Below, piece by piece: positions 23,339 to 33,100 of a stretch of DNA of 36,666 nucleotides. A program made the translations under genes and the position numbers. Positions within the stretch are counted from its first letter, which is position 1. The number at the start of each line of letters is the position of its first letter. Source of the stretch: CAZRCZ01 sp964598765 (GTDB lineage Bacteria; Sumerlaeota; Sumerlaeia; MVZB01; JAJFLK01). Under the pieces are notes generated by a model. The model did no database searches. It was not told where the DNA came from and was given only the letters and a program-made list of their open reading frames with translations. The stretch spans positions 1 through 36,666 of the forward strand of contig CAZRCZ010000030.1 of the NCBI GenBank assembly GCA_964598765.1, given 5' to 3'.

Positions 23339-25198
23339 TCACGACCGATCAATCCGCAACGACGGCATCGCTGTTGATCCGGCGCGGGACGCGACCGGCT
23401 CTTCGCTTTTTTCGGCTGTCGTCCTCCCCGCCGTTTCTCCCCCCGGAACCGTCACCGCCGTCAATGCCGCTTCCTGAATCAGCATTTCATCCTCCAGCGT
23501 CACGCGGAGAACTTCTTCGATCGTCGTGATGCCCGCTTTGATCTTTTCCCAACCGTAATGCCGCAGGGGGCGCATTCCTTGATCCATCGCGTAGCGTTTG
23601 AGGACGTTGGCGGGGGAACGCTCGACGACCAGCCGCCGGAAACCCTCGGTGATCTGCACGATCTCATACACGGCGGTCCGGCCGCTGAATCCGGTGAAGC
23701 GGCATTTCTCGCAACCGCGCTGGCGGTAAATTTGGAGCGAATCGAGGGAGTCGCCGGTGACGTTGACCCGCTTCATAACGGCGGCGTCGGGTTGATAGGG
23801 TTGCTTGCAATGAGGACAGAGCACGCGCACGAGACGCTGGGCGAGCAATCCCTCGATGGAGGAGGAAATCAGGAACGGCTCGATCCCCATGTCCAAGAGG
23901 CGGGTCATGGCCGAGCAGGCGTCGTTGGTGTGAAGCGTCGAAAAAACCAAGTGTCCGGTCAGCGCCGTGCGGATCGTGATTTGCGCGGTTTCCGGATCGC
24001 GCGTCTCGCCGACCATGATGACGTCCGGATCGTGGCGCAGGATCGTCCGCAAGCAGTGCGCGAACGTCAGGCCGATGTTGGGGTTGACCTGAATTTGCGA
24101 AACGCCCTTGATGCGATATTCGATCGGGTCCTCAATCGTTATGATTTTTTTGTCGGTCGTGTTGATTTCGGAAAGGGCGGCGTAGAGCGTGGTGGTTTTG
24201 CCGCTGCCGGTCGGCCCCGTGACCAAAACGATCCCGTGGGGGCGCGCGATCATCCGGCGCAGAATTTCCAAATGCTGTCCGGCGAAACCGAGCCGGTCCA
24301 GACTGACGAACGAACTGGTGCGCGAGAGAATGCGCAGGACGATGCTCTCGCCGTAGGGGGTCGGGATCGTCGAGACGCGCAAGTCGAAGTCCTCGCTTCC
24401 CTTGCGGATGACGATCTTGCCGTCCTGCGGGAGCCGACGTTCGGCGATGTTCATGTCGGCCATGATCTTGATGCGCGAAATAATCGCCGATTGGAAGCGG
24501 CGGATTTCCGCCGGAACCGCGGCGTCGTACAGCAGACCGTCAATCCGATAGCGTATTTGAAGGTCGTCCTCCTGCGGTTCGACGTGAATGTCGGTCGCGC
24601 GGTCGTCAATCGCTTCGAGAATCAACTGGTTGACGAACCGAATGATCGAGGCGTCTTGCGCGAGGTCCTGAATGTCCTCGACCTGCCCGATCTTCAATTC
24701 CACCACGTCGGCGGGACGTTCGGCGGCCTGATCCTCGATCATCCCCTCCATCGTGTCGGCGCCGATGCCGTAGAAACGCTTGATCGTGTTGTGAATGTCC
24801 TTGGCGGTGGCGAAGATCGGCTCAATCTGGCGATTGAGATGCATTCGAAGATCGTCGAGCGTCCGAATGTCGAGCGCGTCCTCCACGGCGACGGTCAGCG
24901 TGTCACCGTCAATCTTGAGCGGAACGGCGTTGTAGTGGCTCACCATCCGGGCCGGCATCGAGGCGACAACTTCCGCGGCGATTTGGACGCCGACCAGCGA
25001 TTTGAAGGGGATCCCCAACTGACGCGCCAACGCGCGTTTGACGTCCTCCTCCGAAACACGTCCCATCTTCACGAGGATTTCGCCGATGCGTCCGCCACTC
25101 CGCTCCTGTTCGGCCAATGCCGATTCCAAGGCGTCGGCGTCAAGCAATCCCTCGGCCATCAGCAGCTCGCCCAGCTTTTTGTGTTCCGTCATGTTCAT
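23339..25198 (-). CDS. gspE: Type II secretion ATPase GspE
   Basis: GspE is the cytoplasmic hexameric ATPase driving pseudopilus assembly. The 619 residues carry the N-terminal GspE_N domain (KKLGELLMAEGLLDADALE), then IHVEPQEDDLQIRYRIDG. Walker A (GPTGSGKTTT) is near 328-337, the Asp box and Walker B (HDPDVIMVGETRDPETAQ) come next, then the His box (STLHTNDACSAMTRL). A tetracysteine zinc site is formed by CPHC near 459 and CEKC near 494. The last ~35 residues after the family end are a loose Thr/Glu-rich tail. It is the first gsp gene of the operon; the ribosome-binding site is weak. Confidence 0.96.
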   Translation of the reverse strand: MNMTEHKKLGELLMAEGLLDADALESALAEQERSGGRIGEILVKMGRVSEEDVKRALARQLGIPFKSLVGVQIAAEVVASMPARMVSHYNAVPLKIDGDTLTVAVEDALDIRTLDDLRMHLNRQIEPIFATAKDIHNTIKRFYGIGADTMEGMIEDQAAERPADVVELKIGQVEDIQDLAQDASIIRFVNQLILEAIDDRATDIHVEPQEDDLQIRYRIDGLLYDAAVPAEIRRFQSAIISRIKIMADMNIAERRLPQDGKIVIRKGSEDFDLRVSTIPTPYGESIVLRILSRTSSFVSLDRLGFAGQHLEILRRMIARPHGIVLVTGPTGSGKTTTLYAALSEINTTDKKIITIEDPIEYRIKGVSQIQVNPNIGLTFAHCLRTILRHDPDVIMVGETRDPETAQITIRTALTGHLVFSTLHTNDACSAMTRLLDMGIEPFLISSSIEGLLAQRLVRVLCPHCKQPYQPDAAVMKRVNVTGDSLDSLQIYRQRGCEKCRFTGFSGRTAVYEIVQITEGFRRLVVERSPANVLKRYAMDQGMRPLRHYGWEKIKAGITTIEEVLRVTLEDEMLIQEAALTAVTVPGGETAGRTTAEKSEEPVASRAGSTAMPSLRIDRS

Positions 25199-25527
25199 CG
25201 CGCGATCCGATTCTTAATCATAATCTTCATCGTAATCCCAATCTTCCTCTTGCTCTCCACCCCGGAAAGGGCACAAACCATGCCCAGCGGAGAATCGCTT
25301 CCGGCTTCCCGTGAAATCCCTACTTCTCCTTCCATTCCCTTTTAATAGAGGCGAGAATCGGACTAACTTATTTTATTTCAATATCCCGCATGATCAAAAG
25401 GGAAAAGAAGGACGAGGACGCCTTCTCAACGATGCGCCTTCTCCCGTTTGGACTTGCCCGTTTCACGGTTCGTCAATCGCCAAACAACGATAGCCTCGAC
25501 TGAGGCGGGTCGGATTCCGGCCAAGAT
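25199..25527. other. Spacer between the TPR gene and gspE
   Basis: This 329-nt stretch has no gene I can support. It carries a candidate gspE promoter at 25370-25397, a hexamer-type low-complexity run at 25213-25256 (the third copy of the GCTCTT/AATCTT vocabulary), and a small hairpin at 25493-25506 (GCCTC-GACT-GAGGC) that may weakly terminate the TPR gene transcript. Confidence 0.4.
25370..25397 (-). promoter_or_regulatory. Candidate promoter of the gsp operon
   Basis: On the minus strand TTGATC (25397-25392) is followed after 16 bp by TAAAAT (25375-25370). The start would fall about 165 nt before gspE, leaving a long leader that contains the hexamer repeat. Confidence 0.45.
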
Positions 25528-27222
25528 TTACTGAAGCCGCCCCGTCGCATCCTCGCGGAGGTTTGTCGTATTGGGACCAATTTCCCTGCTCTTGTTTTGC
25601 CGCGACGGGGGCGGACCCGCCGTCAGGCGTTGCAGATAGCGCTTCGATTCATCCAAACGGGGCCCCACCAGTGACGCGGGATCGCTTTTGAGCGAGGGAT
25701 CAATTTGAAGCGCGGCCTGATAGGCGTCAATGGCGTATTGGAAATAACGCCGCGCGTCGGATTTGGGATTGGAAAGACGGTTCCCTTTTTGCTGAATGTC
25801 GAAGATGTCGCGGTAGAATTGCATCGCCTGCTCGTAATACGTGTCGCCCCGCTGAACGTATTGGAGCGCCTTTTCACGTTTTTCGCGGCTGTCGCGAGCG
25901 ATTTCATTGTTCGCCGCGCCGATGATCTGTTGCGCCCGCAATCCCGCCTCCTGCGAATTCGGATATTCCCTCGTCACCTGATCGGCGAACGCCTTGGCAA
26001 GGTAATAATCCTGCTGATTAAAACTGGCCTGCGCCTGCTCGATCAGTCTCAATGCGAATCGGTCCAAGGCCGCCTTCGCCTTCTCATTGTCCGGAGCTTG
26101 GGCTATGATTTGGCGGTAGATTTCGACCGCCTCCTGCTCCAAGCCATTGTTTTCGGCGAAATCGGCGACTCCGAGCCGTCCGTCCAAGTCGCCGGGTTTC
26201 ACGTCATTGGCCCGCTTCAAAAACTCATAATAGTTCAGCACCGAAGGGTCGGATTTGGGGTCAATCGTTTCCATGAGCTTATAGAAGTAGATCGCGCGGT
26301 CAAAATCTTTTTTGGCGGCGAATTGCGCGTGGAGGCGGTCCAGATTTTCCGCCAGACGCGCCTCCAAATCGGTTCCCTTGAACTTTTTGGAGGCCTTGTA
26401 AAGGGTCAGGTAGTGGCCGGCGGAATCCTCGAACCGGTTGGCCGCGAAATACATATCGGCCAGTTTTCGCCGCAGAACCATGTCGTCGCTTCGGCGCGAC
26501 AGCACGGTCTCGTAAATGTGGAACATCTGCTCCTGTTTTTCCGGTTGTCCTTCCCAGAGCTTGAGAAGCGTCTCAATGACCTCGTCGTTTTCGGGACGCG
26601 CGGCCAGCGCGAGATTCAATTTGACTTCGGCCCCCGGTCGGTCGAACTTGTCCAGCCGATCCTTCGCCCAAGCCAGATACAACTCGCAAACCAATTCCTG
26701 AAGCTGAACTTTCTGTTCGGCGGTCGGAAGATGATCCGAGGCCGTTTTCAAAAGCTCCTCGCATTTGGCGAAATCCCCGATCTTAATCGCCTGCTCGATC
26801 TGCGCTTTGAGCTTGTCAATTTCGCCGATGGCATCCTGACGCATCGCCTTTTTTTGGGCGTCCATCGCCTCCTGAACGGCTTTCATTCCTTCCTGCGCGG
26901 GTTTGAAATCGGCATCCTTTTGAAGGGCTTGCTGATACGCCTTGAGCGCCTCTCCCAGTTTGTTTTGCGCCTTGTATTCGTCGCCGATGTGGGTGTAACC
27001 CTGCGCGGCGGGTTCCGGCTGGATGTGCTTGATCCGCTCGCGGTAAATTTTTTGCGTTCCCGCCGAACTGGTGAATTTGACGGAGGCGGAATCGCTCCCC
27101 GCTTCGTCCATGACCCCCTTCACCACCTTGTCCCCTTGAAGGGTCAGGATGTCGGCCCGCGCCGCTCCGAACGGCAGGAGCGTGAGGAGACCTCCGGTCA
27201 GCCAAATCCGATTAAGTTTCAT
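25528..27222 (-). CDS. Exported TPR-repeat protein
   Basis: The 564-residue protein begins with a signal peptide (IWLTGGLLTLLPFGAARA), then a short beta-rich segment (DILTLQGDKVVKGVMDEAGS) and many tetratricopeptide units (YTHIGDEYKAQNKLGEALKA, LADMYFAANRFEDSAGHYL, LAKAFADQVTREYPNSQEAG). TPR domains mediate protein-protein contacts; with a signal peptide it should act in the periplasm. It lies upstream of gspE on the same strand, after tRNA-Asn, and may assist the secretion system, but this rests on position. The C-terminal tail (PPPSRQNKSREIGPNTTN) is disordered. Confidence 0.85.
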   Translation of the reverse strand: MKLNRIWLTGGLLTLLPFGAARADILTLQGDKVVKGVMDEAGSDSASVKFTSSAGTQKIYRERIKHIQPEPAAQGYTHIGDEYKAQNKLGEALKAYQQALQKDADFKPAQEGMKAVQEAMDAQKKAMRQDAIGEIDKLKAQIEQAIKIGDFAKCEELLKTASDHLPTAEQKVQLQELVCELYLAWAKDRLDKFDRPGAEVKLNLALAARPENDEVIETLLKLWEGQPEKQEQMFHIYETVLSRRSDDMVLRRKLADMYFAANRFEDSAGHYLTLYKASKKFKGTDLEARLAENLDRLHAQFAAKKDFDRAIYFYKLMETIDPKSDPSVLNYYEFLKRANDVKPGDLDGRLGVADFAENNGLEQEAVEIYRQIIAQAPDNEKAKAALDRFALRLIEQAQASFNQQDYYLAKAFADQVTREYPNSQEAGLRAQQIIGAANNEIARDSREKREKALQYVQRGDTYYEQAMQFYRDIFDIQQKGNRLSNPKSDARRYFQYAIDAYQAALQIDPSLKSDPASLVGPRLDESKRYLQRLTAGPPPSRQNKSREIGPNTTNLREDATGRLQ

Positions 27223-27351
27223 TGTCCGCCACCTCGCAGGATTGGGGATTTACGGTTAAAAATTGCAGATTCATCATGGCATCGGGGCGTGTCACGGTCA
27301 AGGATGGATTGGCTTTTCCCGTGGAATTTGAGCCGGGGTGATGAAAGCAAT

Positions 27352-27427
27352 TGGCTCCGGCGGGAGGACTCGAACCTCCAACCAACGGATTAACAGTCCG
27401 CTGCGCTACCGATTGCGCTACGCCGGA
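27352..27427 (-). tRNA. tRNA-Asn(GTT)
   Basis: The minus strand folds as a cloverleaf with acceptor stem TCCGGCG/CGCCGGA, anticodon loop CTGTTAA (anticodon GTT) and T-arm GGAGG-TTCGAGT-CCTCC. The discriminator is G, and CCA is encoded at 27354-27352. Confidence 0.96.
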
Positions 27428-27497
27428 GCAAGGGAAGCGTCCCACTCCTCGCCGGGACTCGGCGCTAGGATGGATCGCCTCAATCGCAATCTTCTGT

Positions 27498-27526
27498 TTA
27501 TTTCACGGCGAGAAGGGGGATGTCAA
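27498..27526 (-). promoter_or_regulatory. Possible promoter of tRNA-Asn
   Basis: A perfect TTGACA (minus strand, 27526-27521) lies just past the dnaK stop. The -10 position (27503-27498) reads AAATAA, a poor match, so support rests on the -35 box and the spacing to the tRNA. Confidence 0.35.
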
Positions 27527-27527
27527 G

Positions 27528-29285
27528 TCAGATGGCGGAGCTTTCGAGTTCGTTAACCACGCGGAGAAGGTCGTAAGTCACTTCCTCGATTTCTTCCGGC
27601 GAGCCCCCCTCAAGGCGCGTCCGCAAATCGCTGATCTTGGCCTGAAGCTCCTCGCCGCGCGGATCATCGGCCAGCGAGCCGATCAATCCCTCGGCGCGTT
27701 GGATGACATCCTGCGCCTCGTCCTGCACGTTGCGTTTGATCTTTTCGCGCAGTTCGCGGGCGACGCGCTCGCGCGCCTCGCGAACCATGCGGGATTTTTC
27801 CGCCTCGGTCAGACGCGTGCCGGTCGCCTTGACGGTGATTTTCTTTTCGACGCCGGTCGCCAAGTCTTCGCCCCGGACTTCCAGAATGCGATCCGGATTG
27901 AGACGGAACGTCACTTCGATTCGCGGAACGCCGCGCGGCGCCGGAGTGATACCCTCAATCCTCAACAAATCAAGGAACGTGTTTTCCGACGCGACCGGTT
28001 CCTCTCCCTCATAAATGGGGAAAGAAACGGTCTCCTGAAAGTCGCGCGTGGTGGTGAAAATATCCTTGGCCTCGGTCGGATAGGTCGAGTTGCGCTCGAT
28101 AATCGGACCGAATTGGTCATTTTGCAACCCAACGCCGAGCGAGAACGGCGTCATGTGGATGATGACCGGCTTTTCCTTGGCGTAGTGGGTTGCGAGCGTT
28201 CCCTCCAACTCCCCTTCCAAGGGAGCCAACACCAGCGTTTGGACGGCGGCTCCAAGCGCGACGACCTCTTCGGGCGAGATGTCGCGGGAGGGCTGGATGC
28301 CGAGCGTCTCCTTGACGATCCGCTGAACGATGGGCATCCGGGTCGCGCCGCCGACGAGCAAGACGGTGTCAATTTTTTCCTGCGGGATGCCCGAATCGGC
28401 GATGCTCGCCTGAATCGGCGCGATCGTGCGCTTGACCAAATCCTCGACCAGCGATTCCAATTGCGCCCGCTCCAAATTGGCTTCGAGATTGACCGGTCCC
28501 TTGTCGCTCATGGCGATGGCTTCGATGGTGATCGGGGTCGCGCGGACCTCGGAAAGCTCGATCTTGGCCTCTTCCGCCGCCTCGCGCAGACGGGCCATGG
28601 CGATGGGATCGTCGCGCAGATTAATGCCGTGTTCTTTCTGAAATTGGTCCGCGAGCAGGTCCATGATCCTGCGGTCCATGTCGTCGCCGCCAAGTTTGGT
28701 GTCGCCGTGAATCGCCAGCACGCGGAAGACGCCGGACATGACTTCGATCATCGAAACGTCGAACGTGCCGCCGCCGAGGTCGTAAACGAGAATGACCTGA
28801 TCCTTGCCCTTGTCCAGACCGTAGGCCATGGCGGCGGCGGTCGGCTCGTCAATGACGCGACGGACGTTGAACCCCGCGATCTCGCCCGCGTCCTTGGTGG
28901 CTTGTCGCTGGGCGTCGGTGAAGTAGGCCGGAACGGTGACGACCGCCTGCTCGACCCGCTCGCCGAAGAAATCCTCCGCATCCTGCTTCAACTTTTGGAG
29001 AATCATGCCGGAAATTTCCTGCGGCGTGTATTCCTTGCCGTCAATCTTGACGCGATGCGCGGTTCCCATGTGGCGCTTGATCGAAAAGACCGTCCGGCCG
29101 GGATTCATCACCGCGCCGCGCTTGGCTTTTTTGCCGACCAGAATGTCGCCGTTCTTGGCGAATCCGACGACCGACGGCGTCAGCCGCTCCCCCAAGGCGT
29201 TGGGGACGACGACCGGGCCGTTGCGCTCCATGACGCCGATGACGGAGTTGGTGGTTCCCAGATCTATGCCGACGATGCGACCCAT
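27528..29285 (-). CDS. dnaK: Hsp70 chaperone, DnaK-like, with divergent interdomain linker
   Basis: I start at the ATG at 29285 (GRIVGIDLGTTNSV), 4 nt after the grpE stop with GAAGGAAG upstream, giving 585 residues; canonical DnaK has about 640. The nucleotide-binding domain is complete: GIDLGTTNS, VVTVPAYFTDAQRQATKDAG, VYDLGGGTFDVS and VLLVGGATRMPIVQ. The interdomain linker, normally VLLLDVTPLSLG, reads VIIHMTPFSLG and is preceded by a longer Glu-rich stretch, so the conserved Leu-Asp is lost. The substrate-binding sandwich and a shortened lid follow. DnaJ is absent here. It could be a specialised paralogue rather than the main DnaK. Confidence 0.9.
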   Translation of the reverse strand: MGRIVGIDLGTTNSVIGVMERNGPVVVPNALGERLTPSVVGFAKNGDILVGKKAKRGAVMNPGRTVFSIKRHMGTAHRVKIDGKEYTPQEISGMILQKLKQDAEDFFGERVEQAVVTVPAYFTDAQRQATKDAGEIAGFNVRRVIDEPTAAAMAYGLDKGKDQVILVYDLGGGTFDVSMIEVMSGVFRVLAIHGDTKLGGDDMDRRIMDLLADQFQKEHGINLRDDPIAMARLREAAEEAKIELSEVRATPITIEAIAMSDKGPVNLEANLERAQLESLVEDLVKRTIAPIQASIADSGIPQEKIDTVLLVGGATRMPIVQRIVKETLGIQPSRDISPEEVVALGAAVQTLVLAPLEGELEGTLATHYAKEKPVIIHMTPFSLGVGLQNDQFGPIIERNSTYPTEAKDIFTTTRDFQETVSFPIYEGEEPVASENTFLDLLRIEGITPAPRGVPRIEVTFRLNPDRILEVRGEDLATGVEKKITVKATGTRLTEAEKSRMVREARERVARELREKIKRNVQDEAQDVIQRAEGLIGSLADDPRGEELQAKISDLRTRLEGGSPEEIEEVTYDLLRVVNELESSAI

Positions 29286-29289
29286 AAAC

Positions 29290-29931
29290 TTAGCTTCCTT
29301 CGTTGCAGGCGACGACGACGCGCGCGTCACGCAAAACTTTGCCCCGGAAAATCATCCCCTTTTGCATCTCCTCGATGATCGTGTTGTGGGCGTGCCGGTC
29401 CGTTTTCCGGTATTCCACGACATCATGCACTCCCAAGTCCACTTTATCCCCCAGACAACTGACGACCTTCAATCCGTGCTTCTCAAAAAGGCGAATCATC
29501 CGTTGATAAGCGGCCTCGACCCCTTGAAGCCACGCTTTGATCTCCTCGGATTGCGCGTGTTTCTTTCCCGCCTCCACGATCCGGTCCATGGCGTCCAGAA
29601 AATAGACGGCTTGGCGCGCGAACTGGGCGAATTCATCATCCTGCGGAGCCGTGGTTTTGAGTTTTTCGATCTCCTCCGCGAGGCGGATTTTTTCCTCCAT
29701 CACATCGAAAAGCGCGGTAAGGAGGTCTCCCTTTAAGCCCGGAAACGAAAAATTTCCATTTTGGGCGTGGTCCCTCTCCGTCCCCTCAAGGGGAAGAGAT
29801 TGCCCGTTTCCGCCGTCGGAATCAAGGATCAAAACCGGTTCCTCATCAATTTTGAACGCGCTTCTGGACGATGCTTTGGAGATGTTTCCCAAACTAACCC
29901 GATGCCCCTCTACGGTCACGAGCCGATTCAA
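29290..29931 (-). CDS. grpE: GrpE-like nucleotide exchange factor
   Basis: GrpE releases ADP from DnaK. The 213-residue protein has a coiled-coil part (LTALFDVMEEKIRLAEEIEKLK) and the C-terminal GrpE head, ending in the family pattern DLGVHDVVEYRKTD...MQKGMIFRGKVLRDARVVVAC. The first ~75 residues are unlike ordinary GrpE. The start is uncertain: TTG at 29931 fits the promoter at 29961-29989, while an in-frame GTG lies four codons later. dnaK follows after 4 nt, so the pair is one unit. Confidence 0.85.
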   Translation of the reverse strand: MNRLVTVEGHRVSLGNISKASSRSAFKIDEEPVLILDSDGGNGQSLPLEGTERDHAQNGNFSFPGLKGDLLTALFDVMEEKIRLAEEIEKLKTTAPQDDEFAQFARQAVYFLDAMDRIVEAGKKHAQSEEIKAWLQGVEAAYQRMIRLFEKHGLKVVSCLGDKVDLGVHDVVEYRKTDRHAHNTIIEEMQKGMIFRGKVLRDARVVVACNEGS

Positions 29932-29960
29932 CGCCCCATTTTAATGGTCGGACTAGATGG

Positions 29961-29989
29961 AGTATATGGCGGTTTCGGGCGTCTTGCAA
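29961..29989 (-). promoter_or_regulatory. Promoter of grpE-dnaK
   Basis: On the minus strand TTGCAA (29989-29984), 17 bp, then TATACT (29966-29961). The start would be near 29954, about 23 nt before the TTG start codon. No CIRCE-type inverted repeat for HrcA control is seen. Confidence 0.65.
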
Positions 29990-30040
29990 CTTGATTTCGC
30001 TTGGAATTCAGGTTTCCCGCGCGCGCCTTCCGAGGCCGTC

Positions 30041-30056
30041 TGAAGTTGACACTTCA
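30041..30056 (+). promoter_or_regulatory. Inverted repeat over the -35 box of the propeller gene
   Basis: TGAAGT-TGAC-ACTTCA is a perfect 6-bp inverted repeat that contains most of the TTGACA box at 30046-30051. A bound regulator would block polymerase here. It may be chance, but the location is suggestive. Confidence 0.4.
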
Positions 30057-30074
30057 ACTCGGGCGTCCTATATT
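30046..30074 (+). promoter_or_regulatory. Strong sigma-70-type promoter of the propeller/cupredoxin gene
   Basis: Perfect TTGACA (30046-30051), exactly 17 bp, then TATATT (30069-30074, five of six). The start falls near 30081, leaving a leader of about 50 nt that ends in AAAAGGAGAGGGAC before the ATG. Confidence 0.8.
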
Positions 30075-30131
30075 TCCTTGCAGGTTTAATTCCTCACCGG
30101 GACCGGAGATTGCGATCAAAAGGAGAGGGAC

Positions 30132-33100
30132 ATGAAAGCGCGCTGGGTCATTGCTTGCGTTTGTCTTGTCGGCGGCTTGTTGTCTTCTTCGGCGACGGCG
30201 CGCGCGGCGGAACAGCCCGTCCCGCCCTTTCTTCTCGCGGACGATTCGGAGACCGCCGATCCATCCTCCGGCCAGCCGATCGGCCACGGCGACGGACTCA
30301 TTCACGTCATTCCGTCCCTTTCCTCTCCGGCCGTCAAAAACGGCGACAAGGTGACGATCAGCGCGGTGGTCAAAGCCGCCGCTGGCATTGAAAAAGTCGA
30401 AGCGTTGATTGATCTGAGTAAGCCGGTTTGGAGTGCGGCGGCCATGCCGCCGCTTTCGGATCGCCAAGCCATGCTTGGCGACGGGTTCTCGCCAGCGAGC
30501 GAAGCGCGGCTTCGCTCCAATAAAGCGCAGGCATGGCCTGCGCACTCCAAAGTGAGTCCCACCGAGAGTGGCACGGGCGTCTCACCCTTGATTCATGGGG
30601 AAGATGCCCATGCCACCATCGAGACGATACCCCTTTCTCCATCCAATTCCTCTAATGTTTCATCCTTCATCCCTCATCCTTCATCCTTTCCTGTGGTCGG
30701 ATTATTCCGCGCCGAATGGACCGGCCACGACCTCGAAGAAAAATACTACACCGTCGCAATCCGCGTGACGGACCGCAACGGCCACGTCTTCGAGGACCGC
30801 TCGCTCCAATTCTCCGATCCCATCGCGGGCATCAACACGCCGGGAACGACGAATTATCCGAATGGGGGGATGAGACGGATTGGAGCGGCTGAACTCGAGA
30901 ATGATGCCCCTCTGACGTGCGGTGTGATTGACCCCTCGGCGGGTTTTGCATACTTCGGCACAAGTCCCCTTCCCGGACTTGCAAAAGTGGTAAAAGTTGC
31001 ACTCAATGGGACGGATGCGCCAGTGCGAGTTGGGGTGCTGACGCTCAATTCAGGAGAGGGGCCTTTGGGTTGCGCCGTCATTGATCCTGCTGGCGGATAT
31101 GCCTATTTTGGAACCAATTCATCTCCGGGCTACGTAATCAAAATTCAATTGTCGGATTTCACTCGCCTCGGCAGTCTGACTCTCCCGGAGGAATACCTCG
31201 CATCAGCCGTAATTGATCCAACCGCGGGTTATGCCTATTTTGGAACGGGAACGAGCACGGGCAAAGTCACGAAGATCGCGCTGAATGGGAACGGACTCCC
31301 GACGCGCGTTGGAGCGGTAATTCTCAATTCGGGAGAAGACTACATTGATTCCGCCGTGATTGACATCACGGCGGGATATGCATATTTCGGGACCGGAACG
31401 TCTCCGGGCAAAGTTGTGAAAGTGGCGCTCAACGGAGCGGGCGCTCCGACGCGAGTGGGCGCGATAACGCTCAACTCGGGGGAAAACATCCTTACGTCAG
31501 GCGTGATTGATACTGCTTCGGGATACGCATATTTCGGAACTTATACTTCCCCGGGAATTGTCGTGAAAGTTCAGCTGTCAGATTTCACCCGTTTGGGGGC
31601 ACTTACGTTCAATCCGGGCGAAAACAATCTCGCTTCAGCCGCGATTGATCCTTCAACGGAATATGCGTATTTTGCGACCCGCACCAGTCCGGGAATCGTA
31701 ACCAAAGTTGCGCTCAACGGGTCGGGAATTCCCACGGAGGTTGGTTCACTCATCGTCGGTGACAGGGGGGGATATTTTCGAGCCGCTGTGATTGATATTG
31801 CGGCAGGGTACGTTTATCTTGGGAGCGGAGCCATTATTGGCGACGTTGCCAAGATTGCAACCGGATCAGGACCGGATTTGCCGTCGTTCGTCGGACAGGC
31901 GAATTTGAACGGAGGCGAGAATTATCTTGGTTCGGTCGCAATGGATTCCGCGGCTGGACATACCTATTACGGAAACAACAACGGCCCCTATCCCCCTCCC
32001 GGCATTGTGGCGGGAGTGGCTCTTAATGGCGCGAATGCTCCAACGCAAACGGGAGCCGCCGTGCTTGGAACCGTGGATAGGAATTTCGCTTCCGCTGTTT
32101 TTGATCATGTATATGAAGGAGCCTATTTTGGTACGCTCTCAGGCCACGTAGTCAAGTTGGCCTTGGATGCAACAGGAATACCAACCTATGTTGGCACACT
32201 CACGCTCAATAGTGGAGAGACTTCACTTGATTCGGCCGTTGCCGATCCAGTTGCGGGTTACGCCTACTTTGGGACCGGCACTTCACCCGGCATCGTCGTT
32301 AAGATAGCCCTGAACGGAATGGGTTTACCAACGCGGGTAGGAGCATTAACGCTAGCCGCCGGAGAGAACGGATTGTATTCGAGCGCGATTGACACATCAG
32401 CCGACTACGCATATTACGGGACGAATACGACACCGGGAAAGGTGATCAAGGTAGCCCTGAACGGTGCGGGAATTCCAACCGAAGTGGGTGCTTTAACTCT
32501 TAATTCGGGGGAGGATTCCCCGCGAAGCGCCGTCATTGACACGCTCAACGGGTTCGCTTATTTCGGCACGAGCACTATTCCCGGGATCATCGTGCAAGTG
32601 GCTCTAAATGGTTCAGGCGTTCCCACGGAGTTAGCAACCTTGCCTCTCAACGCCGGAGAAAATAATCTTCAGTGCGCCACCATTGATCCCGCTATGGGTT
32701 ACGCATATTTCGGCACGATCACCTCCCCAGGCATCGTTGTCAAGGTTCGCCTTTCGGATTTCGCTCGGGTTGGGGCACTGACGCTCAATCCCGGAGAAAA
32801 CCAGCTAGTTTCGGGCGCATTCGACCCACTCGGGGGTTACGTCTACTTTGGAACCAGCACGGCTCCGGGAATAGTTGTCAAAATTGCTGGATCGCAAAAG
32901 AGCGCGATCAAGGGAACAAAGGTCAATATACCAGTCTGGGGTGGTGTATCGGATGTGAACTTTTATTCGCACTCGGCGCAGGGCAATGTCCGGCTTGGAA
33001 TTTTCAGCGACGCGTCGCCGAGGAATTTGCTTTGGGAGTGCGCTTCGACCTCCAACACGGCGACCGACGATTGGATCACGGTCCCCATTAGCTCTGGAAA

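Noticed and set aside
23558..25345. 595-codon open frame opposite gspE
   Set aside because: Antisense shadow of a clearly identified gene.
25705..27393. 562-codon plus-strand open frame
   Set aside because: Antisense to the TPR protein, and its end lies in tRNA-Asn.
27351..29378. 675-codon open frame on the plus strand
   Set aside because: It runs through tRNA-Asn and antisense to dnaK; its first residues are a translation of the tRNA.
30880..32880. Regular repeats considered as a CRISPR array
   Set aside because: The period is ~140 nt, the similarity is at protein level, and the frame is open throughout; these are propeller units.
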